A stretch of DNA of 28,362 nucleotides from Christensenella sp. UBA4263 (GTDB lineage: Bacteria > Bacillota > Clostridia > Christensenellales > Aristaeellaceae), in contig DGWH01000091.1 of NCBI GenBank assembly GCA_002395225.1, positions 1 through 28,362 on the forward strand. Reading direction: 5' to 3'. The position numbers were made by a program, and so were the translations under genes. Below the pieces are notes generated by a model. It saw nothing but the letters and a program-made list of their open reading frames with translations, had not been told where the DNA came from and ran no database searches. The stretch's first letter is position 1. The number at the start of each line of letters is the position of its first letter. Shown here in pieces: positions 7,416 through 14,148 of the stretch.

Positions 7416-8648
7416 ATGGTGCTTTATGTTCGTGAACAATATCTCCAGAGAATTCGAGGATTTTATCATGCTGAAGATCTGATTAAAGTGATTACAGGTG
7501 TCAGACGTTGTGGAAAATCATGTCTGATGCAAATGATTGCTGATGAGTTACGAAAGCAGGGGATCACCGAGGAACAGATCGTCTATCTGGATTTGGATCG
7601 ACGAGAATACAGAAAGGTAAAAACAGCAGACCAACTGGAAAAATTGATTGAGGAGCGTAACAGAACTGCGAAGCTCAAATATCTTTTTATCGATGAAATC
7701 CAGAATGTGAAGGAATTTGAGGAAGTAATCAATGGGTTTCGGGCTGATGGAGAATGGTCCATTTTTATTACAGGTTCAAATTCCTATCTTCTGAGCGGGG
7801 AGCTCATAACCAAATTGACCGGACGGTATCTGGAATTCGAAGTATTCCCACTGAGTTTTATGGAATACGAGAAAATGAAAGCGTTCTATCAGAAATCGAT
7901 TGATCCGAATCCGGCAGTTGAAATGAATCGTTATATTCTGGAGGGAGGTTTCCCAAGAACGGTACTTCTGGATGAAATGCAGGAAAAGCGCACCTATGTA
8001 CAGGGAATCATTCAGGAGATCTTTGAAAAAGACATTCGAAAAAGAGTAAAAATACGGGAAAAGGAAACGTTTGAAAGAGTCAGAGACTATCTGATAAATA
8101 ACTTCGGAGGAAGAACCAGCATAACTAGCTTATATAAAGCACTTAAGGGAAATGGAATTCACATCTCAAAGGAAACAGTGTCCAGATATGTTAAAATTCT
8201 TCTGGATTCCAAAATTCTATATGAGTGTCCGCGCTTTGACATGAAATCAAAGCGGGCTCTTCAGGGAGAGAAAAAATACTATCTGTCAGATCTGAGTTTC
8301 TACTACGCAGTGAATACAGACAATACCATACAGTACGGCCCTGAACTGGAAAACCTTGTCTTTATTTACGCAAAAGGGCAGAATTATATGGTAAGTGTTG
8401 GAAGAATCGGAAAACTGGAATGTGACTTTATTGTTCGGAGTACTGAACAGAATTATGCGTACATACAGGTTTCATATACGATTGCTAACAGTAAGGCAAC
8501 GGAAGAAAGAGAATACCGGCCACTTGAAATGATACGGGATAATTATCCCAAATATGTGATGACGACGGATTATCTTCTGCAGAAAAGAAATGGTATCTCT
8601 CATGTGAATGTGCTGGAATTTCTGAAGGAAGAAAAACGTTTCTGCTAG
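7416..8648 (+). CDS. AAA_14 / DUF4143-type ATPase
   Basis: A 410-residue ATPase of the archaeal/bacterial 'ATP-binding protein' family, whose members are abundant in anaerobes and have unproven cellular roles. It has Walker A GVRRCGKSCL (residues 28-37), Walker B YLFIDEIQNV, a sensor-1 like FITGSNSYLLS, the family signature LTGRYLEFEVFPLSFMEY and a winged-helix-like middle. The C-terminal DUF4143-type part has a PD-(D/E)XK-like pattern (E.D F I V, then YIQVSYTI). Length is normal and the frame is intact. The start at 7416 has GGAGG 7 nt upstream. The gene is visibly more AT-rich than its neighbours, stands alone with its own promoter, and is bracketed by palindromic repeats. This suggests it arrived horizontally. 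It could be a toxin-antitoxin-like or defence-associated ATPase, but nothing here decides that. Confidence 0.9.
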   Translation: MVLYVREQYLQRIRGFYHAEDLIKVITGVRRCGKSCLMQMIADELRKQGITEEQIVYLDLDRREYRKVKTADQLEKLIEERNRTAKLKYLFIDEIQNVKEFEEVINGFRADGEWSIFITGSNSYLLSGELITKLTGRYLEFEVFPLSFMEYEKMKAFYQKSIDPNPAVEMNRYILEGGFPRTVLLDEMQEKRTYVQGIIQEIFEKDIRKRVKIREKETFERVRDYLINNFGGRTSITSLYKALKGNGIHISKETVSRYVKILLDSKILYECPRFDMKSKRALQGEKKYYLSDLSFYYAVNTDNTIQYGPELENLVFIYAKGQNYMVSVGRIGKLECDFIVRSTEQNYAYIQVSYTIANSKATEEREYRPLEMIRDNYPKYVMTTDYLLQKRNGISHVNVLEFLKEEKRFC

Positions 8649-8669
8649 TTCAATGCTTTCATAGATTTC

Positions 8670-8897
8670 CTGCTTATACGCACAAAAAACCGATTTAACA
8701 CGTCCGTTTTTTCAAAAAATGCAAAAACGGACGTGTTAACCGGATCATACAAGGGAAGTTCCTGATTTTTATGAGCAGGCAGGGTATCGTCGTTTTTTCC
8801 TTATGGAGCTTTTCAGCCCATACGTCTGAAACCCGGGATCGCCACGATTCAGCCAGGGATAAAGCAGACGATGGAAAATGCAGCACAGAGTGCCTGC
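8670..8897. repeat. Direct repeat of about 228 bp, copy A
   Basis: Matches 8971-9198 through most of its length at an offset of 301 bp. Shared landmarks are CTGCTTATACGCACAAAAAA, the palindrome, AAGGGAAGTTCCTGA, TTATGAGCAGGCAGGGT, TTCCTTATGGAGCTTTTCAG, CGTCTGAAACCCGGGAT, CAGCCAGGGATAAAGCA and TGCCTGC. Open frames on the minus strand diverge between the copies and look non-coding. It could be a non-autonomous mobile repeat or an old tandem duplication. Confidence 0.85.
8690..8743. repeat. Palindromic repeat, copy 2
   Basis: CCG..TTAACACGTCCGTTTTT pairs with AAAAACGGACGTGTTAACCGG around a short A-rich loop, within direct repeat A. No T-run follows on the plus strand, so it is not a canonical terminator of the ATPase gene despite its position 41 nt after the stop. 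Confidence 0.8.
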
Positions 8898-8910
8898 GCA
8901 GGCGCAACGG

Positions 8911-8966
8911 TTAGTGCATAGGGGAATAGAATCCGATGACCTCAACAGTGCGAATACCGGATGCTT
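8911..8966 (-). pseudogene. Probable tRNA-Ala remnant
   Basis: The plus-strand text (GCATAGGGGA, then GAATCCGATGACCTCAACA, then GTGCGAAT) follows the 3' two-thirds of the intact minus-strand tRNA-Ala at 9548-9620. Shared are GCATAGGGGA, TGACCTC, ACA and TGCGAAT at near-equal spacing. The T-stem is broken and the 5' part is not recognisable. It sits between the two copies of the 228-bp repeat. Confidence 0.45.
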
Positions 8967-8970
8967 CTCC

Positions 8971-9198
8971 CTGCTTATACGCACAAAAAACCAATTTAAC
9001 ACTTCCGTTTTTTCAAAAAATGCAAAAACGGAAGTGTTAACTGGAACATTCAAGGGAAGTTCCTGACTTTTATGAGCAGGCAGGGTGCCCATTGTTTTTT
9101 CCTTATGGAGCTTTTCAGCCATACGTCTGAAACCCGGGATGGACACAATCCAGCCAGGGATAAAGCAAACGAGGACAAATGCTGCACAGACTGCCTGC
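8971..9198. repeat. Direct repeat of about 228 bp, copy B
   Basis: Second copy of the block at 8670-8897, with scattered substitutions and small indels. Beyond the marked end, a weaker resemblance continues for about 20 bp (CGGTYAGKGCA), so the original unit may have been near 300 bp. Confidence 0.85.
8991..9044. repeat. Palindromic repeat, copy 3
   Basis: Same palindrome as copy 2, but ACGTCCG/CGGACGT has become ACTTCCG/CGGAAGT, and the outer CCG/CGG has become CCA/TGG. Both changes keep pairing, which is the mark of a conserved stem. Confidence 0.8.
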
Positions 9199-9547
9199 CG
9201 TGGCACGCCGGTCAGGGCACAATCAGAGTTTGTTCCGAATTTCAAAAATCAATTCATGCCTGGCGCAGTAAAGTCATTCAAACATTGTTTCAAGCTATGT
9301 CATCTCGATGAAATACGTTGAGACAAAGCATTAAGAAATCCGAACCTCATGCCAACCGGCTTCAGGTTCGGCTGTCTAGTGGTAGAATGCGGAGGAGCTC
9401 TCGGGAAAAAGAAATAAAGACTGCACTTCATGATTGAAGTGTAGTCTTTATCTTTTTGAAAGTCATGCAGCTTCGAAATCACCGATCACAACCGCCATGG
9501 AGCCAACCATGCAGACTGTGGAAGGTGTTCGTATAAGATGACTAGAG
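9199..9547. other. Non-coding stretch with hairpins
   Basis: No convincing gene. It holds a hairpin at 9340-9371 (CCGAACCT with AGGTTCGG, inner GCC/GGC) and the terminator at 9416-9457. The hairpin could belong to a small RNA, but no promoter for one is evident. Confidence 0.4.
9416..9457. terminator. Bidirectional intrinsic terminator
   Basis: 15-bp stem (AAAGACTGCACTTCA with TGAAGTGTAGTCTTT, one G-U), 4-nt loop. ATCTTTTT follows on the plus strand and ATTTCTTTTT on the minus strand. In the minus direction it would end the tRNA-Ala transcript. Confidence 0.85.
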
Positions 9548-9620
9548 TGGAGCATAGGGGAGTCGAACCCCTGACCTCGACAATGCGAATGTCGCGCGCT
9601 ACCAACTGTGCTAATGCCCC
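9548..9620 (-). tRNA. tRNA-Ala (anticodon CGC)
   Basis: The 73 nt fold as a full cloverleaf: acceptor GGGGCAT/ATGCTCC with the G3-U70 wobble that marks tRNA-Ala, anticodon stem CGACA/TGTCG around the loop TTCGCAT (anticodon CGC, reads GCG), T-stem AGGGG/CCCCT with loop TTCGACT, and discriminator A. CCA is not encoded (ACT follows). The D-stem (GCAC/GCGC) carries one A-C mismatch where GCTC/GAGC is usual. It may be slightly decayed or tolerated. Confidence 0.92.
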
Positions 9621-9698
9621 AAACAATATGAAGTTTTTGGAATGCGGATTGTGGACAGCCGATCACCCAAGCGGGTATCTGCCCTCAAAACATGAGGT

Positions 9699-9727
9699 AT
9701 TATATCAGACGGGTGATGAATGCGCAA
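9699..9727 (-). promoter_or_regulatory. Possible promoter of tRNA-Ala
   Basis: Minus strand -10 TATAAT (9699-9704) with a weak -35 TTGCGC (9722-9727) at 17 nt. The predicted start is about 70 nt before the tRNA. Confidence 0.5.
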
Positions 9728-9813
9728 GAAGAATTTTGCGAAACACAGAATATTAGAAGTTATGCACAATAATCATAAAACAATTAGAGCATATTTTCCA
9801 TATCCGAAATTGA

Positions 9814-9842
9814 TTTACAGAGAAGAAATATTCAGATATAAT
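9814..9842 (+). promoter_or_regulatory. Promoter of the SpoU methyltransferase gene
   Basis: -35 TTTACA (9814-9819, 5 of 6), 17-nt spacer, perfect -10 TATAAT (9837-9842). The leader to the ATG at 9914 is about 65 nt. Confidence 0.8.
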
Positions 9843-9913
9843 GAGCAAAAGCCGATGGGACAAACGGGTGAACCGGAAATCAGCCGCTGCCGGACAACGC
9901 CGGGAGGAAAAGG

Positions 9914-10726
9914 ATGCAGATCATTGAAATCACGGATACCTCTTCAAAGGAAACCGAAGCCTATTTTCACCTGACCGATGCACAGATGCGAAGCAAACAG
10001 GAGCCGGAGAAAGGGATTTTTATCGCTGAGGGACCAAAAGTAGTGGGAACGGCGTTGGCGGAGGGGTATTGGCCGCTGTCAATTCTGATCCGCCGCAAAT
10101 TTCTCGAAACACAGCAGGGGATGGATCTGCTTGAAAAAGCGGGGGATGTCCCTGTGTTTACGGCAGATGATGATGTTCTGGCTGCACTGACCGGTTTTCG
10201 TCTCCAGCGCTCCTGGATCCTTTCCGCCATGCACCGGCAGCCGGAACGAAAGCAGGAGGACGTACTTGCAGGTGCACGACGGGTGGCCGTGCTTGAGGGG
10301 ATTACGGAGCCCTCCAACGTGGGATCCATATTCCGCTCGGCCGCCGCACTGGGCGTGGATGCGATTCTCCTCTCGCCGACCTGTTGTGATCCGTATCACA
10401 GGCGCTCTGTCCGTGTCTGCATGGGTTCGCTGTTCCGGATTCCCTGGGCCAGAACCGATTCGAATCTGGCGGTCCCGGAACTGAAACGGCAGGGATTTGC
10501 CTGTATCGGTCTGGCGCTTGAGAAGGAGAGCATTCCGCTGGATGACCCGCGTTTTCTGAATCTCCCGCGTGCGGCGCTGTTTCTGGGAACGGAGGACACC
10601 GGACTGACGCAGGACACCATCGCCTGCATGGATCATCTGGCGGTTATTCCCATGGAAGAGGGAATTGATTCCCTGAATGTCGGCTGTGCCGCGGCCGTTG
10701 CATTCTGGCAGTTCAGAACCCGGTGA
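9914..10726 (+). CDS. TrmH/SpoU-family RNA 2'-O-methyltransferase
   Basis: A 270-residue SAM-dependent enzyme that methylates a ribose 2'-OH in tRNA or rRNA; the exact target cannot be read from the sequence. An N-terminal substrate-binding part (about residues 1-100, containing GIFIAEGPKVV) is followed by the SPOUT knot. Motif 1 is EPSNVGSIFRSAAALG with the catalytic-loop Asn and Arg. Motif 2 is FLGTEDTGL (GNEGxGL is more usual, so Asn-Glu is Thr-Glu here). Motif 3 is IPMEEGIDSLNVGCAAAVAFW. Length is normal for a two-domain member. GGAGG lies 6 nt before the ATG. The gene appears monocistronic. Confidence 0.93.
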   Translation: MQIIEITDTSSKETEAYFHLTDAQMRSKQEPEKGIFIAEGPKVVGTALAEGYWPLSILIRRKFLETQQGMDLLEKAGDVPVFTADDDVLAALTGFRLQRSWILSAMHRQPERKQEDVLAGARRVAVLEGITEPSNVGSIFRSAAALGVDAILLSPTCCDPYHRRSVRVCMGSLFRIPWARTDSNLAVPELKRQGFACIGLALEKESIPLDDPRFLNLPRAALFLGTEDTGLTQDTIACMDHLAVIPMEEGIDSLNVGCAAAVAFWQFRTR

Positions 10727-10735
10727 ACGTTCCAA

Positions 10736-10756
10736 AAACGCTTTTTGAGAGCGTTT
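10736..10756 (+). terminator. Weak terminator hairpin after the methyltransferase gene
   Basis: 7-bp stem AAACGCT / AGCGTTT with a 7-nt loop 10 nt after the stop, followed by CGTCATTCTTTC. The T-tract is poor. Between here and 10924 I see no other clear element and no strong promoter. Confidence 0.4.
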
Positions 10757-10924
10757 CGTCATTCTTTCGGAGCGGAAGAATGAGATGTTCTGCAGGCACA
10801 TGGCCGGGGGAAAGAAATTGAATTGGCAACTGCCAGAGGTGATCCTTGATTCGTATAAAGAACTGACTTGATTTTTACAGGGAATATACAGAAAAAAATC
10901 TGTTGTTCGGAAAAGTGTGTCCGG

Positions 10925-10953
10925 GAAGGAGTGGTCCTGTCGCGCTGTGACAG
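10925..10953 (+). promoter_or_regulatory. Conserved 29-nt leader motif, copy 2
   Basis: Second copy of the motif at 3638-3666, here with a fully paired CTGTC/GACAG hairpin. It lies about 75 nt before the M4 peptidase start. As in copy 1, ATCCGGGC follows a few bases later. Confidence 0.5.
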
Positions 10954-10980
10954 TCAGTCGAATCCGGGCTATTGCGTTGC

Positions 10981-11007
10981 GGCTCAGGTGATAGACTCGC
11001 CCGAGCC
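10981..11007 (+). promoter_or_regulatory. Leader hairpin before the M4 peptidase gene
   Basis: GGCTC-GGTGA pairs with TCGCC-GAGCC around a TAGAC loop (10 pairs, one internal A-C mismatch). It ends 5 nt before the AGGAG that serves the ATG at 11029, so it could affect ribosome access. Confidence 0.5.
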
Positions 11008-11028
11008 AAAGAAAGGAGAAATGGGAGA

Positions 11029-13713
11029 ATGAAGCGGACAATTGTGAGCCTCGTCATGATGCTTTTGCTGCTCTTTGTGTCAGTGGAAGCGGAAAACAAG
11101 GCGGAAGGGCCCTCGGTATTCCGGCAGGAGGGGGTTGTCACCCTGATCGACGGTGCCAGCACGGATAAGCCGGTTAAGTCCTTTGAGGACGCGGTTGAGG
11201 TCGTGAAAGGGTCGCTTAATGACCTGGGCGGAAACGAAAAAACGGAATTTGTTCCGTGGCGCAACCTGACAGATGCCTATGGCAATCATTACTATGTTTT
11301 CCAGCAGATGTACAATAACACCACGGTTCTGGGCGGTGCTGTGAAAGTGATCACGGATGCGGACGGGCACATGATCGGCCTGACCAGCAGCGTGAAAACA
11401 GAGCTTCCTGAAACGGATATCGCGAAAGGAATTACCGCAGAGGAAGCGGAGCAGCTGGTCATTGAACACCAGAGGGCAGAGGGAACCAAAGAGGTTACCC
11501 TTCAGGAAGGGCTGACGGAGAAGATGATTCTGCCGATTGCCCTTGAACTGGATGTTGAGGCGGAAGATGAGGAGAGCGCGGGAAGCCGGTATGTCTGGGC
11601 GGTCTATACGGACAATCCCAACAGCAGCATCACGAAAGGCTCTGACCTGCCTTATCTGACGCACTATGTGACGCTGGATGGCCAGTACCTGTACAGCCTG
11701 CCCACGATCATGGCGGGGGATGAGGCCGGCGCAAGCGGCTTTGATTCCAGCTATGTGTTTGAGTTTATGGAGCCTGTCGACTACACCGGATATGTGGATC
11801 TTTCCACTGGCGGAGAGAAGGAACTGACGGTGACGGTCATGCGGGACAAGCGCACCGGCATGTATTATCTTGGCAATATCGAACGCAGGATTGTCGTGGC
11901 GGATTGCTGGGAATTCCTTTACAACAACGGCCGGGTCGTGCTGGAGTCCAGCCCGAATAACCTGGAGTGGGATCAGGTCGGCCTTCAGACACTGTACAAT
12001 TACTGCCGCGCCTATGATTACTATAAGGAAATCGGCTGGCAGGGCGGAGATGGACTGAATACCCCGATTCTGGTGCTGAATAACTACTGTGACCAGAATC
12101 ACGTCCCGGTTGACAATGCGGCCTATGTCGGCGGCTATCTGGGATGGCAGATCTTCCTCGCCAGTCAGGGAAATGATTTCTCGCAGTGCCTCGATGTTCT
12201 GGCGCATGAGTTTACCCACTGCGTCACCTCTTCGGTCATGACCTATAACGCGTACATGAATGATTATGGCGCGATCAATGAAGCCATGAGTGATATTCAG
12301 GGAAAAACCTGCCAGATGATGATGGAAGGACGGGAGAATACCTCCTGGATTCTGGGCGACAAGAGCACCATGCAGGTTCGCAGCATGGAATCCCCGCATG
12401 ATTTCCAGCAGCCTCAGTTTACATGGGATCTTTATTACGTTCCCAATGTGAAAATCCCCACCCTGCTCAATGACCAGGGCGGCGTTCACGGGAATTCCTC
12501 GCTGCTCAACTATCTGGCCTGGATGCTGTATGAAAAGGCGGGAATGACGCTTGAGGAAGGCCGCGCGTTCTGGTTCACGGTTGACTGTGCAATGGTTCCG
12601 GGCTCGGATTATCCGCAGCTGGTCCATCTTCTGCCCTGGGCACTGAAAGCAGCCGGTCTTGAAAAGTACGAAAATGATCTGCAGCAGGCGCTTGAGACCA
12701 CGCGTCTTGGCGTGCAGGAGATGCCGGAGACATACGACGCAAACCGGGCACTGCTGACCATGACGCTGCCGGACAATGAGGTATTTAACGACGGAAACTG
12801 GGTCATGATGCTCTATACGCTGAATACAGATAAACTGGTCGCCAGTTTCAAGAGTATCTTTAGCCGGCTGATGATGGGCGATTTCAGCGTTCTTCCGCCT
12901 TCCGTCGGCGACTTTGTGGGAGTGTTTACCGAACTGATCAACGGCGGGAACGAAACCGAGGCAGTCAATACGGATGGGGAAAATCCGGAGGAGAAGGCGT
13001 CCACGGAGTCTGAAACGGAAGATGAGATTAATGAGCTTCTGAAAGGTGAACTGGGCGACTGGCTGAAGGAGCATTTCGGCGGCGTTCTTTATAACGCCAA
13101 CACGAATGCCGGACAGGATGGACACACCATGCGTGTGGTAACCGTCCCCGGACATTCCCTGCCGATCCTGATGCATGGCGTCTGGAACGACTCAATCAGC
13201 ACCCTGGAAGAGAATTCAATCCTCGTTTATTTTGCCGGCAACTGGATTGACATCGGCTCGCTGGCGCAGATTCCTGAGGATGAGATGGAGAAAGCCTTGA
13301 AGGAACAGGTGGATAAGTTCATGGCGAACCTAAACTTTGATGACCTGAGCAGCATCGTGTCCGCCCTGTTTTACCGGATTGAAGGCGGAAAGATCAATAC
13401 CCTTCCCAGCGAAGGACTTGATTCCGTGAAGCCGGTCGAACTCACATTGGACCCCACGGCGGAAAATACGGAGATCCCGACACCGAAAAAATCCCGGCCG
13501 AAGCTTGACGCAAAGGAAGAGGCCGGGGCAGATAAAACACCGGAAAGCTCTGAGAAGAAAGAGGAAAATGGGGAAACCGGGACAACCGTGACGGCGGAGG
13601 AAACGGCAGAGCCGGAGGAAAGTGAAACCGAGGCAACAGAAACGGTTCAGCCGGAGGAAGAGCCGGAGACGGAACCTGTAACGGAAGAACAGGAACTGGA
13701 TCAGGCAGCCTGA
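11029..13713 (+). CDS. Secreted M4 (thermolysin-family) metallopeptidase with long acidic tail
   Basis: 894-residue extracellular zinc protease. The signal peptide is MKRTIVSLVMMLLLLFVSVEA. It is followed by an FTP/PepSY-type propeptide (residues about 30-230; YVFQQMYNNTTVLGG is the usual FTP pattern) and the catalytic domain. The zinc motif HEFTH has His393, Glu394 and His397, the third ligand Glu418 is in GAINEAMSD, and the transition-state His487 is in VHGNSSLLNYL. All key residues are present. Beyond the catalytic part are some 300 residues not typical of the family: an unrecognised domain (about 590-800) and a Glu/Thr/Pro-rich acidic tail (about 805-894). No LPXTG sorting signal is seen. 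The ATG at 11029 is preferred over an upstream TTG because it opens the signal peptide and has AGGAG 10 nt before it. A strong terminator follows. Confidence 0.92.
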   Translation: MKRTIVSLVMMLLLLFVSVEAENKAEGPSVFRQEGVVTLIDGASTDKPVKSFEDAVEVVKGSLNDLGGNEKTEFVPWRNLTDAYGNHYYVFQQMYNNTTVLGGAVKVITDADGHMIGLTSSVKTELPETDIAKGITAEEAEQLVIEHQRAEGTKEVTLQEGLTEKMILPIALELDVEAEDEESAGSRYVWAVYTDNPNSSITKGSDLPYLTHYVTLDGQYLYSLPTIMAGDEAGASGFDSSYVFEFMEPVDYTGYVDLSTGGEKELTVTVMRDKRTGMYYLGNIERRIVVADCWEFLYNNGRVVLESSPNNLEWDQVGLQTLYNYCRAYDYYKEIGWQGGDGLNTPILVLNNYCDQNHVPVDNAAYVGGYLGWQIFLASQGNDFSQCLDVLAHEFTHCVTSSVMTYNAYMNDYGAINEAMSDIQGKTCQMMMEGRENTSWILGDKSTMQVRSMESPHDFQQPQFTWDLYYVPNVKIPTLLNDQGGVHGNSSLLNYLAWMLYEKAGMTLEEGRAFWFTVDCAMVPGSDYPQLVHLLPWALKAAGLEKYENDLQQALETTRLGVQEMPETYDANRALLTMTLPDNEVFNDGNWVMMLYTLNTDKLVASFKSIFSRLMMGDFSVLPPSVGDFVGVFTELINGGNETEAVNTDGENPEEKASTESETEDEINELLKGELGDWLKEHFGGVLYNANTNAGQDGHTMRVVTVPGHSLPILMHGVWNDSISTLEENSILVYFAGNWIDIGSLAQIPEDEMEKALKEQVDKFMANLNFDDLSSIVSALFYRIEGGKINTLPSEGLDSVKPVELTLDPTAENTEIPTPKKSRPKLDAKEEAGADKTPESSEKKEENGETGTTVTAEETAEPEESETEATETVQPEEEPETEPVTEEQELDQAA

Positions 13714-13754
13714 TGCCCTTATTTGTCAATGACCTGAAAAAGATACAGATGTAC

Positions 13755-13792
13755 CCGGAGAGCGGGCGAGCATTCGCCTGCTCTCCGGTTTT
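13755..13792 (+). terminator. Intrinsic terminator of the M4 peptidase gene
   Basis: CCGGAGAGC-GGCGA pairs with TCGCC-GCTCTCCGG around a 4-nt loop, then TTTTA. It is strong and unambiguous. Confidence 0.9.
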
Positions 13793-13915
13793 ATCTGCCA
13801 TTTCTGCTCAGAACGGGCCTTGTTGGCATCGAATCATGGGTGAGACTCCCCAAAAAGCAGCCAGACCTTTGCGACATTTTAACACAGAGAAACACATTTC
13901 TTTGTTCAGAATCTC

Positions 13916-13945
13916 TTGCCAAGAGAACGGCTTTACGGATATAAT
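13916..13945 (+). promoter_or_regulatory. Sigma-A promoter of the PSD-like gene
   Basis: -35 TTGCCA (13916-13921, 5 of 6), 18-nt spacer, perfect -10 TATAAT (13940-13945). It gives a long leader of about 195 nt before the start at 14149. The stretch 13793-13915 shows nothing else. Confidence 0.8.
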
Positions 13946-13991
13946 AGAATGTCGGTATAGAACCAACAGAGGGTATTGCACAATTCATCGT

Positions 13992-14049
13992 CTGACAGGG
14001 CCGCCTTCTCCCGGACCGGAATTCTTTCGGGAAAATCGAACCCTGTCAG
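13992..14049 (+). promoter_or_regulatory. Long stem-loop in the leader of the PSD-like gene
   Basis: A perfect 9-bp stem CTGACAGGG / CCCTGTCAG encloses a second helix (CTCCCG region with CGGGAA). It begins about 40 nt into the predicted transcript and ends 100 nt before the start codon. No T-run follows, so it is probably not a terminator. Confidence 0.5.
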
Positions 14050-14148
14050 GAAATGGATGCTGTATTTCCTTTTTATGATCGCAGAATGTTGGAAGATTGG
14101 AACGATTTCGGGGATGCCGAAGAGTTGAAAGTTGACAGGAGGATTACT

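Noticed and set aside
8690..8743. Terminator of the AAA ATPase gene
   Set aside because: Good hairpin, but no T-run follows on the plus strand, and the same palindrome occurs upstream of the gene and again at 8991. It is therefore treated as a repeat.
8769..9245. 158-residue frame across the two direct repeats (minus strand)
   Set aside because: It spans both copies and the tRNA remnant, contains internally repeated text only because the DNA is duplicated, and lacks a ribosome-binding site.
9373..9392. Second tRNA (D-arm-like TAGTGGTAGAATGC)
   Set aside because: Only a D-arm resemblance. No anticodon or T-arm follows before the terminator hairpin.
10818..10859. Promoter for the M4 peptidase
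   Set aside because: TATAAA at 10854-10859 has only a poor -35 (CTGCCA, 18-nt spacing), and TTGGCA upstream is too far away. Not strong enough to list.
11080..13176. Open frame of 698 codons antisense to the M4 peptidase
   Set aside because: The plus-strand frame carries a full signal peptide and the M4 active site. The antisense product has no domain and arises from codon bias.
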